Of a stretch of DNA of 64,000 nucleotides, positions 33,643 through 42,650 are shown in pieces; positions within the stretch are counted from its first letter, which is position 1, and the number at the start of each line of letters is the position of its first letter. A program made the position numbers and the translations under genes. A model generated the notes under the pieces. That model worked only from the letters and a program-made list of their open reading frames with translations, had not been told where the DNA came from and ran no database searches. Location: positions 8,246,001-8,310,000 of the forward strand of contig NC_003155.5 of the NCBI RefSeq assembly GCF_000009765.2. Direction: 5' to 3'. Source of the DNA: Streptomyces avermitilis MA-4680 = NBRC 14893. Lineage in GTDB: Bacteria > Actinomycetota > Actinomycetes > Streptomycetales > Streptomycetaceae.

Positions 33643-35160
33643 GTGACTTCGCCTGCATCGACGGACAGCGTTCCGCCCCAGCTCAGCGCGGGGCCGCGCC
33701 CTTCTCCGGGCCCGGCCGCCGACGAGGGACTGGCGCGGCGGCTGCGCGCGCTCGCCTGCACGGCGCCGCTGCACGACCTCGATGCGCGCAAGGCCAACCT
33801 CGCCGGTGAGTACGCGGTGTACGGGATGGCGGAGGTGGCCCTCGCCGCCATCGACCTGGTCACACTGAACATGGACTTCGACACGGGCGCGGACCACGAC
33901 CAGATAGTGGCCCGCCTCATCCCGCGCATCGCCGCCCAGGCCCCCCGGCGGCCCGTCGCCGAGCACGAGCGGGTGGCCCGCTGGGTCCTGGAGAACCTGA
34001 TCAACGTCGGCAGCGTCGACCGAGGTTTCCGCGCCGTCTACGGCACGTTCGCGCCCGACGGCTCCTATGTGCGCCGCGACTACGACTTCAAGCTGATCGA
34101 GGAGGTCCCCGGGTACGGAGGAAGCGTCTACCTCCGTACGACGGACGAGGCGGTCAACGTCCTCGTGGGCGCCCTCGACACCGATGTCACCAGCGCGCAG
34201 ATCGCCGCCGAGGTCAAGCTGGAGGTGCTGATCAGCCGCGGTCGGCTCGCGGACGCGCAGCTCGCCGCCGAGCAGGCGCGCTACCGGACCGTCCAGTACT
34301 CGGAGACGTTGCGCAAGGCACTGGACGCGACCCGGCGCAATGTGCGGGCCGTCGACTGGCTGAACTCGGTGCCGGACATGATCGCCGAGGCCCTCGACCA
34401 CGTCGCCGACCGCTACCGGCACGAGAACGCGATCCTGACCAACATCCGCAAGGCACGCGACGAGTCCGAGGACCCCGAGCAGAAGCGGCGCGCCGCCGAG
34501 CTGGTCGACATCGTCAAGGACTGCATCCGCCGGCACACGCTGCTCCAGTCCCGGCTCCTGGAGGCGGGCCCGCTGTTCCGCGCCGAGCAGGACCGGCAGG
34601 CCTTCGCGACCCCCATGACGACGTCCGGGATCGATCTCTACGGGCATCTCGTCGCCCCCGTGCTGCCGCTGCCCGTGGAGCAGGCCCTGCGCGTCACGGA
34701 CGCCTTCTTCGCGCGCGGCACCGGGCTGCGCACACCCGCGTCCGTGCGGGTCGGGGACCTCGTCGACCTGCTGCTGACACCGCCCGTGGAGCGGGAGCAC
34801 CTCGGCGCGGAGATGCCGGAGCCAGACCTGATCGCCACTCCCGACGACAGCCGGTTCAGCGAGGAGCAGCTGGCCGCCGCCATGGAGCTGCTCGACCTGC
34901 CGGCGGACGCGCCGCGGCGGTTGTCGGGACTGCTCGCGGAAGCGCGCCGCCAGGATTCCGAACTGCCGTACCTTGTCGCCCTGCTGGCCGTGCACGCGGC
35001 CAGCCCGCCGGTGGGCACCGCCTACCGGCAGGGGGAGGAGAAGCTGCTGTTCGCCGTGGACGACGGGGTCGAACTGGACGACGACGAGTTCGGCGGGGCC
35101 GATCTCATCGTGGGCATGGCGATGCTCGACGCGATGGGGATGGCGGCGGACCGGAAGTGA
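33643..35160 (+). CDS. kleisin-like protein of a Muk/Mks/Wadjet-type cassette
   Basis: A 505-aa, mostly helical acidic protein, first of three genes ending in an SMC-like ATPase. The middle part (about residues 130-270) has a wing-like YRLTTDEA-type stretch (SVYLRTTDEAVNVLVGAL) followed by long helices, IAAEVKLEVLISRGRLADAQLAAEQARYRTVQYSETLRKALDATRRNV, which resemble the MukF/MksF/JetA kleisin pattern. Assignment rests on gene order, size and this pattern, not on a recognised family match. Start is a likely leaderless GTG. Confidence 0.5.
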   Translation: MTSPASTDSVPPQLSAGPRPSPGPAADEGLARRLRALACTAPLHDLDARKANLAGEYAVYGMAEVALAAIDLVTLNMDFDTGADHDQIVARLIPRIAAQAPRRPVAEHERVARWVLENLINVGSVDRGFRAVYGTFAPDGSYVRRDYDFKLIEEVPGYGGSVYLRTTDEAVNVLVGALDTDVTSAQIAAEVKLEVLISRGRLADAQLAAEQARYRTVQYSETLRKALDATRRNVRAVDWLNSVPDMIAEALDHVADRYRHENAILTNIRKARDESEDPEQKRRAAELVDIVKDCIRRHTLLQSRLLEAGPLFRAEQDRQAFATPMTTSGIDLYGHLVAPVLPLPVEQALRVTDAFFARGTGLRTPASVRVGDLVDLLLTPPVEREHLGAEMPEPDLIATPDDSRFSEEQLAAAMELLDLPADAPRRLSGLLAEARRQDSELPYLVALLAVHAASPPVGTAYRQGEEKLLFAVDDGVELDDDEFGGADLIVGMAMLDAMGMAADRK

Positions 35161-35254
35161 ACGCCTCGTCGGCGGAGCCGCACATGCCACAGCCCCGCGC
35201 CCATGAGGGGGCGCCCGACCGCACCATCGCTTTTGAGATCAAGGAGCCCCAACC

Positions 35255-36133
35255 GTGACCGAGCACGTCGAGTGGAGTGAGCCGGAAGTCGCCGCCACGC
35301 CGGTGAACGCCGCCGTCACCCCCGCCGACGCCGCCGACGCGGCGCGGCTCGTGGCCTTCGGGCTCCAGCCCAAGCTCCAGCCCGCCCGCGACCAGGAGTA
35401 CACGGAGTTGCTGCGCCGCTACCGCGAGGACCCGCCCTTCGCGCGGCTCGCGGACGCCGTGGCCACCGGGCTCGGCCTGGTCGTCCTGGAGGTGTCCCCG
35501 CGTGCCGGTATGGCCGTCACCGCCGCCGAGGACTCCGTGTTCGCCGTCCGCATGGGCGACTACGCGCGGCGCACGGCGGCCGACTCCGGCGACCGCTTCC
35601 TGCATGGGCTCGCCCATCTCGCCGTCGCCGCCATGGCGTTCCCGCGCCCCGAGGACCTCGCGGACGACGGCTACATCGGGCGCGTCTCGGTCAACGGCGT
35701 CGACGCCTTCGTACGCCAGGCCTGCCGCCGCCTGGAGGAGCGGGCCGAGGAGCAGGGCGAGAACACCGACCCGGCCACGGACGCGCCCGGCCTGGAGGCG
35801 GCCTGGCGGATCTGGGCCAGACGCAGCGCCGCCGGGGCCACCAAGGACGCGCGCCGGCTCGCCGGTTCGACCACCGGGATCGTCGGCAAGGCCGTCGTCT
35901 TCCTCACCGACTCCGGCTTTCTCCAGCGGACCGGCGACGACTCCGGCGGCACCTACCGCACCACCGCCCGCTATCAGCTCCAGGTGCGCGACATGGCCGG
36001 CAGCGCCGCCCTGGCCGAGCTGCTCGAGCTGGGCATCGTCCCGGTGACCGACGGCACCGCGAGCCTGCTGCCCCCCGAGGACACCGACGACCTGGAACTG
36101 GTCGCCGACGCCGGACTGCCGTTCCACTCCTGA
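35255..36133 (+). CDS. MukE/MksE/JetB-like accessory protein
   Basis: A 292-aa protein between the kleisin-like and SMC-like genes. The N-terminus is Ala-rich; the core has alternating helices, and the C-terminal part has a winged-helix look (GSTTGIVGKAVVFLTDSGFLQRTGDDSGGTYRTTARYQLQVRDM). The position, size and predicted wings fit the MukE/MksE/JetB role of binding the kleisin and regulating the SMC dimer. GTG at 35255 has AAGGAG 8 nt upstream. Identification is by analogy only. Confidence 0.5.
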   Translation: MTEHVEWSEPEVAATPVNAAVTPADAADAARLVAFGLQPKLQPARDQEYTELLRRYREDPPFARLADAVATGLGLVVLEVSPRAGMAVTAAEDSVFAVRMGDYARRTAADSGDRFLHGLAHLAVAAMAFPRPEDLADDGYIGRVSVNGVDAFVRQACRRLEERAEEQGENTDPATDAPGLEAAWRIWARRSAAGATKDARRLAGSTTGIVGKAVVFLTDSGFLQRTGDDSGGTYRTTARYQLQVRDMAGSAALAELLELGIVPVTDGTASLLPPEDTDDLELVADAGLPFHS

Positions 36134-36202
36134 CCCGGCCTCCCCGGCCCCTTCACCCGACCTCCGCCCCCGAACTCCCCTGACGACTACGAGAGTCCGC
36201 AC

Positions 36203-39200
36203 ATGTACGAGCTGTCCCGGGTCCGCCTCTACTCCATCGGGCCGGCCGGTGCGCGCTACGCCGACACCGTGCTGGACCTGCGGGGTGTCGGCGCGCCCGT
36301 GCCCGACCCCGCGCCCACCCAGGCGGAGTTCTTCGAGGACGAGCCCGTCGGCCCGCCGCGCCGGCCCGCGCCCGCCGGCGTGCTCTTCCTGGAGAACGGC
36401 GGCGGCAAGTCCGTACTGCTCAAGCTGATCTTCTCGGTGATGCTGCCGGGCCACCGGAACACGCTCGGCGGCGCCAGCTCCGGTGTGCTGCGGAAGTTCC
36501 TGCTCGCCGACGACTGCGGGCATGTGGCGCTGGAGTGGCAGCACACGCTGACCGGCGAGTGCGTCGTGGTCGGCAAGGTGAGCGAGTGGCGGGGGCGGCA
36601 GGTCTCCAACGACCCGCGGAAGTTCGCCGAGGCCTGGTACTCCTTCCGGCCCGGCCCCGGACTCAGCCTCGACAACCTGCCCGTCGCCGAGGCCACCTCC
36701 GTACGGCCGCAGGCCGAGGGCGTGTCCGGTGCGCAGGGGCGGCGCCGCACCATGAAGGGCTTCCGGGACGCCCTCACCGACGCGGGCAAGGCGTATCCGC
36801 ACCTCGAAGTGCACTGGGAGGAGATCCACGACCGCTGGAACGAGCACCTCGGGGACCTCGGTCTGGACCCCGAACTCTTCCGCTACCAGCGGGAGATGAA
36901 CGCCGACGAGGGCGAGGCCGCCGGTCTCTTCGCGGTCAAGAAGGACTCCGACTTCACGGATCTGCTGCTGCGCGCCGTCACCGACACCCGCGACACGGAC
37001 GGCCTCGCCGACCTGGTCGGAGGCTTCGGCAACAAGCTGGGGCGGCGCGCCGAGCTGATGGCCGAGCGGGACTTCACGGCCGGATCCGTGGACCTGCTGG
37101 GCCGGATCGTCGACGCCGCCGACGCTCGGGCACGCGCGCGTGACATCCACGCCGCCGCCGAGCGGCGCACCCGGACGCTGGCCCGCCGGCTGTCCGCGCG
37201 CGGCGTGCGGGAGCGCGTGCGGGCCGCCGACCTCGCGCAGCGGGTGACCGCCGCAGCGTACGCCGTCACGCACGCCGAGGGCGCCCGCGAGCGCAGCGCC
37301 CTGATCGCGGCCGAACTCGCCTACCGGCACGCCTCGTTGGCGCTCGCCGGAGCCGAGAAGTCCGCGGCCGCGCAGAAGCGCGAGCTGGCCGACGCGCGCA
37401 CGCTGCACTCCGCCTGGCAGGCTGCCGAGGCCGTGCTGCGGCACCGGGCCGCCGCCGACCGCTCCGCGCGCGTGGCCGTCGCGATCCGCGAGGCCGAGCG
37501 GGACGCCGCGCCGGCGCTCGCCGCCCGCGCCAAGGCCGCCGTCGACCTCGTACGTGCCCTGCACGGTGCCGCCGAGAGCGCGGAGAACCTCGCCAACGAG
37601 GAGGAGGAGCGGTCCGCAGGGCTCCAGGACGTGGGCGAGAGGGCGTACCGGGACTCGACCTCCGCCGCCACGGAGGCGCAGCGCGCCCGCAGCGAGGCCG
37701 GGCATCTGCGCCAGCGGCTCAGCGAGGTAGCGCAGGAGACCGCCGAGGCGGTGCGCGCGGGGTGGCTGGACGACAGCGCGCCCGACGCGGACCCCGCACG
37801 CGCGGCGCTGGCCGCGAGCGACGCCGAGAAGACGGCCGTCGCCGCCTGGGACACCGCGCGTGAGGCGTCCGGCCGGGCCTCCGAGCACGCCAGGGAGGCG
37901 GCGTCCACCGAGTCCCGCGCGGAGCTGACGGCGGCCCGCGCGGCGGACGCGGCGACGGCGGCCGAGCGCGCGTACGAGGCGGAGTTCCGTACCGCCGAGT
38001 CCCTGGCGGGGGAGGAGCGTTTGGCGGACCTGCTGAGCCTGCCGGCCTCCAGCAGGCAGGGGGCGGTACCGACGCCCCGGCGCGAGGGCACAGCGGGTGC
38101 GACGGCCGACCGCCAGGGCGGTGCGCACAGCGCGGCCGAGGGTTTTGCCGCGCCCCGCCCTGGCGCCCCGCGGCCCGCGAGCGAAGGCCCCCTCACCCCC
38201 GAGGAGCTGGACCGCTTCGCCGACGAACTGCGTGAGCTGCTCGACGACTCGGTCGGCTCCGCCGAGCGGCAGCTGTTCGAGTTGCAGACCGGCGCCGCCG
38301 ACGACTCCCGGATCCTCGGCGCCCTCGGCGACGGCGGCCTGCTGCCGCCCGGCCCGGACGTGCTGTCCACCGTCGAGTACCTGGGCGAGCACGGCATTCC
38401 CGCCCTCCCCGGCTGGCGCTACCTCGCGCAGGCCGTCGACCCCGCCGATCACGCGCGCGTGCTGGCGGCCCGCCCCGAGCTGGTCGACGGTGTCATCATC
38501 ACGGACCCCGACACGCACACGCGGGCCCGCGAAGCCCTGAGCGAGGCCGCGCTGCTGCCCCGCTCCGCGGTCGCCGTCGGTACGGCCGCCGCGCTCCTCG
38601 CCCCCACGCCGGCGCCCGAGGCGGGCGACAGCGGCGTGTTCCTCGTACCGCCGAACCCGGCCATGCACGACGAACACGCCGCCGACGAGGAACGGCAGGC
38701 CCTGCGCGCGCGAGCGGCCCGGCGGGACGAGGAGATCCGGGCCCTCGCGGCCCGGCTCGGCAAGGACCGGGAGCTGGCCGCACGGCTCTCGTCCTGGCGC
38801 ACCGGATGCCCGGCGGGGCGGCTCGTCGAACTCGCCACCGCCGCACGGGACGCGCGCGGTTTCGCCGAGGAAACCGAGGCCGAGCTGGCCGAGGCGCGGA
38901 CCGTCCGGGCGGAGGCCGACGAAGCCGCCGCCGAGGCCGCGCACGTACGGGACGAGCGGCAGGAGGCCGCCCAGAAGGCGCGCCGCGCCGCCGACGCGCT
39001 CGCCGGACTCGCCTTCCGGCTGCGTGAGCGTGCCGGCTGGCAGGTCAAGCTCCGCGAACTCGCCGACGAGGCGGCCGAGTCGGAGGCCCGCGCCCAGACC
39101 TGCCTGGAGCGCGCCCGCGCCGCCGACGAGGACCGGCGCGCCGCCCAGCGCGCCGCCGACGACGCCCGCCGCACGGCCCGCGCGCTGCGCGCCGAGCGCG

Positions 39201-40903
39201 CGGAGATCGCGGGCGCCCCCGACGACGTACCCGAGGACGAGCCCGGAGCGGCGAAGTCGTCCCTGCCCGCCCTCCGCGAGGCCTACCGGGCCGCCTCCCA
39301 GCTGTACGAGAAGGTCGGCGTCGGCGCCGATCTGCGGGCCGAACAGGCGCGCGCCGAGAGCGACGAGAGCGCCGCGCTCACCGAGCTGAACCGGCTCAGC
39401 AACAAGGTGCGGACCCGCGCGGCCCAGCTCCTGGAGTCCCCGGACGGCTCCGACGGGCCGTCCCGGCAGGCCGCGGCCGCCCGTGTCGAGGAGCTGGTGC
39501 AGCTCCTGGAGACCCGGATGTCCACCGCGAGCGAGCAGCTCGGCCGGCTGCGCGGCGAGGCCGAGCGGCACGCGCCCGAGAACGGCGAGGCCCACACCGA
39601 GCTGTCCGACGAGCTGGTCCCCGAGAACGCCGAGCACGCGCAGACCCTGCTGCGCACCGCGACCGGTGAACTGGCCGCCCGCGCCGATGCGCTGGGCCAG
39701 GCGCGCGAGGCCCACGCGGAGCTGCTCGACGCGCACCGGGCCGCCGAGGACGCGGCCGGCGGCTTCGACGAGACCGCCGCGCTGCTCCGTGACCTCCTGC
39801 GTGAGCAGCAGGCCGAGGACGAGCAGGAGGAATCCGAGGCCTACCCCGGTACCCTGGAGGAGGCCCGGCACTCCGCCGCCGAGGCCCGCCGGTCCCTGCG
39901 CGGCTGCGCCGCCGACCTGTCCGCCGCCGAGGCGGCCGTGCGCGAGGCGAGCGACATCCTCGTCCGGCACGCCAACTCCACCCGCTACGAGCAGGTGCGC
40001 ACCCCCGCCCGGCAGCAGATCCGCGAGCTGCCCGCGTCCGCGCTGCCCGAGCACGCCCAGAAGTGGGCGGACGCCTTCGCCCCCCGGCTCCGCGTCCTCA
40101 CCGACGAGTTGGCGCAGCTGGAGCGCAACCGGGACTCGATCGTGGACCGGCTGCGCGGGCTCGTGGAGTCGGCGCTGGCCACCCTGCGGGCCGCGCAGCG
40201 GCTGTCCCGGCTGCCGGAAGGGCTCGGCGAGTGGTCCGGGCAGGAGTTCCTGCGCATCCGCTTCGAGGAGCCCGACCAGGCCACGCTCACCGAGCGGCTC
40301 GGCGAGGTCGTCGACGAGGCCACCCGGGCGGCCGTCAAGAAGAACTCCGACCTGCGGCGCGACGGCATGTCCCTGCTGCTGCGCGGAGTCGGTGCCGCAC
40401 TCGAGCCGAAGGGCGTCGCCGTCGAGATCCTCAAGCCGGACGCCGTACTGCGCGCCGAGCGCGTGCCCGTCGGACAGATGGGCGACGTGTTCTCCGGTGG
40501 TCAGCTGCTCACCGCGGCCATCGCCCTGTACTGCACCATGGCCGCGCTGCGCAGCAACGACCGGGGCCGGGACAGGCACCGGCACGCGGGCACGCTGTTC
40601 CTGGACAACCCCATCGGGCGCGCCAACGCGACGTATCTGCTGGAGCTCCAGCGGGCCGTCTCGGACGCGCTCGGCGTCCAGCTCCTCTACACCACCGGCC
40701 TGTTCGACACCACGGCGCTCGCCGAGTTCCCCCTGGTCATCAGGTTGCGCAACGACGCCGACCTGCGCGCCGGACTGAAGTACATCAGCGTGGAGGAACA
40801 CCTCCGGCCGGGACTGCCGCGTGAGGCTCCCGCCGGGGAGGCCGGGTACAGCGAGATCACGGCGACACGGATGTACAAGCGCCCGGCGCCGAGCGCCTCA
40901 TAG
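36203..40903 (+). CDS. giant SMC-like coiled-coil ATPase
   Basis: A 1566-aa ATPase of SMC architecture. The N-terminal head carries Walker A ENGGGKS (Lys69). Coiled coil runs from about 290 to 620 and from about 830 to 1370. Between them is a Pro/Gly-rich linker and a globular hinge-like part (about 664-825). The C-terminal head has signature SGGQ (Ser1431-Gln1434) and Walker B LFLDNP (Asp1468). The residue after the Asp is Asn1469, where SMC, MukB and Rad50 proteins have Glu. Neighbours upstream look like kleisin and MukE-like partners. No nuclease gene follows. DNA loop extrusion or plasmid restriction is plausible, not shown. Confidence 0.85.
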   Translation: MYELSRVRLYSIGPAGARYADTVLDLRGVGAPVPDPAPTQAEFFEDEPVGPPRRPAPAGVLFLENGGGKSVLLKLIFSVMLPGHRNTLGGASSGVLRKFLLADDCGHVALEWQHTLTGECVVVGKVSEWRGRQVSNDPRKFAEAWYSFRPGPGLSLDNLPVAEATSVRPQAEGVSGAQGRRRTMKGFRDALTDAGKAYPHLEVHWEEIHDRWNEHLGDLGLDPELFRYQREMNADEGEAAGLFAVKKDSDFTDLLLRAVTDTRDTDGLADLVGGFGNKLGRRAELMAERDFTAGSVDLLGRIVDAADARARARDIHAAAERRTRTLARRLSARGVRERVRAADLAQRVTAAAYAVTHAEGARERSALIAAELAYRHASLALAGAEKSAAAQKRELADARTLHSAWQAAEAVLRHRAAADRSARVAVAIREAERDAAPALAARAKAAVDLVRALHGAAESAENLANEEEERSAGLQDVGERAYRDSTSAATEAQRARSEAGHLRQRLSEVAQETAEAVRAGWLDDSAPDADPARAALAASDAEKTAVAAWDTAREASGRASEHAREAASTESRAELTAARAADAATAAERAYEAEFRTAESLAGEERLADLLSLPASSRQGAVPTPRREGTAGATADRQGGAHSAAEGFAAPRPGAPRPASEGPLTPEELDRFADELRELLDDSVGSAERQLFELQTGAADDSRILGALGDGGLLPPGPDVLSTVEYLGEHGIPALPGWRYLAQAVDPADHARVLAARPELVDGVIITDPDTHTRAREALSEAALLPRSAVAVGTAAALLAPTPAPEAGDSGVFLVPPNPAMHDEHAADEERQALRARAARRDEEIRALAARLGKDRELAARLSSWRTGCPAGRLVELATAARDARGFAEETEAELAEARTVRAEADEAAAEAAHVRDERQEAAQKARRAADALAGLAFRLRERAGWQVKLRELADEAAESEARAQTCLERARAADEDRRAAQRAADDARRTARALRAERAEIAGAPDDVPEDEPGAAKSSLPALREAYRAASQLYEKVGVGADLRAEQARAESDESAALTELNRLSNKVRTRAAQLLESPDGSDGPSRQAAAARVEELVQLLETRMSTASEQLGRLRGEAERHAPENGEAHTELSDELVPENAEHAQTLLRTATGELAARADALGQAREAHAELLDAHRAAEDAAGGFDETAALLRDLLREQQAEDEQEESEAYPGTLEEARHSAAEARRSLRGCAADLSAAEAAVREASDILVRHANSTRYEQVRTPARQQIRELPASALPEHAQKWADAFAPRLRVLTDELAQLERNRDSIVDRLRGLVESALATLRAAQRLSRLPEGLGEWSGQEFLRIRFEEPDQATLTERLGEVVDEATRAAVKKNSDLRRDGMSLLLRGVGAALEPKGVAVEILKPDAVLRAERVPVGQMGDVFSGGQLLTAAIALYCTMAALRSNDRGRDRHRHAGTLFLDNPIGRANATYLLELQRAVSDALGVQLLYTTGLFDTTALAEFPLVIRLRNDADLRAGLKYISVEEHLRPGLPREAPAGEAGYSEITATRMYKRPAPSAS

Positions 40904-40992
40904 GGGTGGGGGCGTGACATCATGCGGCTCCGCCGCGTGGGCGCGACCCGCCCCATACGGACAGGGCCCGCAGTTCTCCGCCCCACCCCCTA
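40901..40992. terminator. inverted repeat overlapping both stop codons
   Basis: The SMC-like stop TAG begins a 14-nt arm (40901-40914) that pairs, with one shifted base, with 40979-40992, which contains the stop of the convergent GMC gene. A small GCGGC/GCCGC hairpin sits inside. It is a plausible two-way terminator. Confidence 0.55.
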
Positions 40993-42540
40993 CGCGTCCT
41001 CCTTCAGGAGATCGGCGCACTTCTCGCCGATCATCATCGTCGTGATGCACGGATTGACGGAGATCAGCTCCGGCATCACCGAGCCGTCCGCGACCCGCAG
41101 ACCCTCGACCCCCTTGACCCGCAGCCGCGCGTCGAGCGGGGCCGAGGCGTCGTCGTCCGCGCCCATCTTCACGGTGCAGGACGGGTGGTAGACGGTGTTG
41201 TGGGTCTTGTGGATGTAGTCGAGCAGCTCGTCGTCGGTCCGGATGTCCGGTCCGGGGGAGAGCTCCGCCCCCGCCCAGCCGCTCAGTGCGGGCTGTGACG
41301 CGATCCTCCGCGCCAGCTTCAGGCCGTACGTCATCACGCGCACGTCGTGCTCGTGCGTGAAGTAGCGCGGATCGACCCTGGGCTTGTCGCGGTAGTCGCG
41401 GGTACGCAGCCGCACCGTGCCGCGGGACTTGGCGCGGGTCACGTTCGGCGTGAGGCAGAAGGCGTTCTCGGAGGTCGGGAAGCCGTGGCGGGCGGTGTTC
41501 ATGTCGAACGGCACCGAGCCGTAGTGGAACATCAGGTCCGGCCGGTCCAGGCCCGGTTCGGTGTCGTAGAAGATGCCCGCCTCCCACCACTGGCTGGACG
41601 TGGTGGTCATCGGCTGCCTGGCCTCCCACATGATGACGCCCTCGGGGTGGTCCTGGAGGTTCTCGCCGACGCCTGCCGAGTCCACGACCACGTCGACCCC
41701 GACCTCGCGCAGCTGCTCGGCGGGCCCGATGCCCGACAGCATCAGGAGCTTGGGCGTGTCGATGGAGCCACAGGACACGATCACCTCGCGGCGGGCGAGT
41801 ACCGTCCGCGTGTGGATCAGGTCCGGGTCCAGGTACTCGGCGCCCACGCACCGCCGCCCGTCGAGCACGAGCTTCTTGGCCCGTACGCCCGTGCGTACCT
41901 CCAGATTGGGCCGCTTGCCGATGATCGGGTGGAGGTACGCCACCGACGAGGACTGCCGGATGTTGTTCTCGTCGGAGTTGATCTGGAACCAGTTGGCGCC
42001 CCGGACCACGGTCTTCCCGGTGTTGAAGGCCGTGGTGGGGATCCCGGCCTGGGCGCACGCCTCCAACAGGGCCGTGCCGCAGGGGTCCTCGCCCTTGAGC
42101 GTGCGCAGCTTCACCGGGCCGGTGCGGCCGTGGTGGTCGCCGGGCGCGTCGTTGGACTCCAACCGCCGGTAGAGCGGGAAGAGTTCGGCCGCGCTCCAGC
42201 CGGTACAGCCCGCCGCCGCCCAGTCGTCCAGGTCCTCGGCCGGGGCCCAGAAGGCGATACAGGAGTTGTGCGAGGAACAGCCGCCGAGGACCTTGGCGCG
42301 GGCGTGCCGCATGAAGCTGTTGCCCAAGGCCTGCGGTTCGACCGGGTAGTCCCAGTCGTAGCCGGACTCCAGCAGACCCATCCAGCGGTCCAGTCTGAGG
42401 ACGTCGTCGTCGCCGACGTCGCTGGGCCCCGCCTCCAGGACGCACACCGTGACGGACGGGTTCTCGGAAAGCCGGGCGGCGACCACGTTGCCCGCGGTGC
42501 CGCCGCCGACCACGACATAGTCGAACTCGTCGATACTCAT
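40990..42540 (-). CDS. betA: choline dehydrogenase-like GMC oxidoreductase
   Basis: A 516-aa FAD enzyme with the GMC signatures VVVGGGTAGNVVAARL, ARAKVLGGCSSHNSCIAFWA, IVSCGSIDTPKLLMLSGIG and the C-terminal His/Asn pair in HPSCTVKMG and NPCITTMMIG. In this operon the choline dehydrogenase role (choline to betaine aldehyde) is likely, but other alcohol oxidations are possible. ATG at 42540 is preceded by AAGGAGGTCA, a near-perfect ribosome site. It is last in the betaine operon. Confidence 0.82.
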   Translation of the reverse strand: MSIDEFDYVVVGGGTAGNVVAARLSENPSVTVCVLEAGPSDVGDDDVLRLDRWMGLLESGYDWDYPVEPQALGNSFMRHARAKVLGGCSSHNSCIAFWAPAEDLDDWAAAGCTGWSAAELFPLYRRLESNDAPGDHHGRTGPVKLRTLKGEDPCGTALLEACAQAGIPTTAFNTGKTVVRGANWFQINSDENNIRQSSSVAYLHPIIGKRPNLEVRTGVRAKKLVLDGRRCVGAEYLDPDLIHTRTVLARREVIVSCGSIDTPKLLMLSGIGPAEQLREVGVDVVVDSAGVGENLQDHPEGVIMWEARQPMTTTSSQWWEAGIFYDTEPGLDRPDLMFHYGSVPFDMNTARHGFPTSENAFCLTPNVTRAKSRGTVRLRTRDYRDKPRVDPRYFTHEHDVRVMTYGLKLARRIASQPALSGWAGAELSPGPDIRTDDELLDYIHKTHNTVYHPSCTVKMGADDDASAPLDARLRVKGVEGLRVADGSVMPELISVNPCITTMMIGEKCADLLKEDA

Positions 42541-42565
42541 GGGAAGTTGACCTCCTTGAACAGTT

Positions 42566-42650
42566 CTTCAGTCGGTCTTCAGCCGGTCTTCGGGCGGACT
42601 TCAGCCGGTCTTCGCACGCCCTCGGCCGGTCTGCGGGCGGTCCTCAGTCG
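42566..42650. repeat. degenerate direct repeats between betA and the permease
   Basis: A 16-bp unit is exact at 42577-42592 and 42599-42614 (22-bp period), with diverged copies at 42566 and 42621. It fills the gap between the permease stop and the betA ribosome site. Confidence 0.8.

Noticed and set aside
35105..40801. A 1898-aa open frame on the minus strand opposite the condensin-like cassette
   Set aside because: It is antisense to three genes with clear codon bias and ATPase motifs; its composition is a Gly/Ala/Val/Arg mirror typical of GC-rich shadow frames.
33643..42540. A JetD/MksG toprim nuclease gene that would make the cassette a full Wadjet system
   Set aside because: The flanking genes are GntR and a GMC oxidoreductase; no frame on either strand between or next to the cassette shows a nuclease motif.
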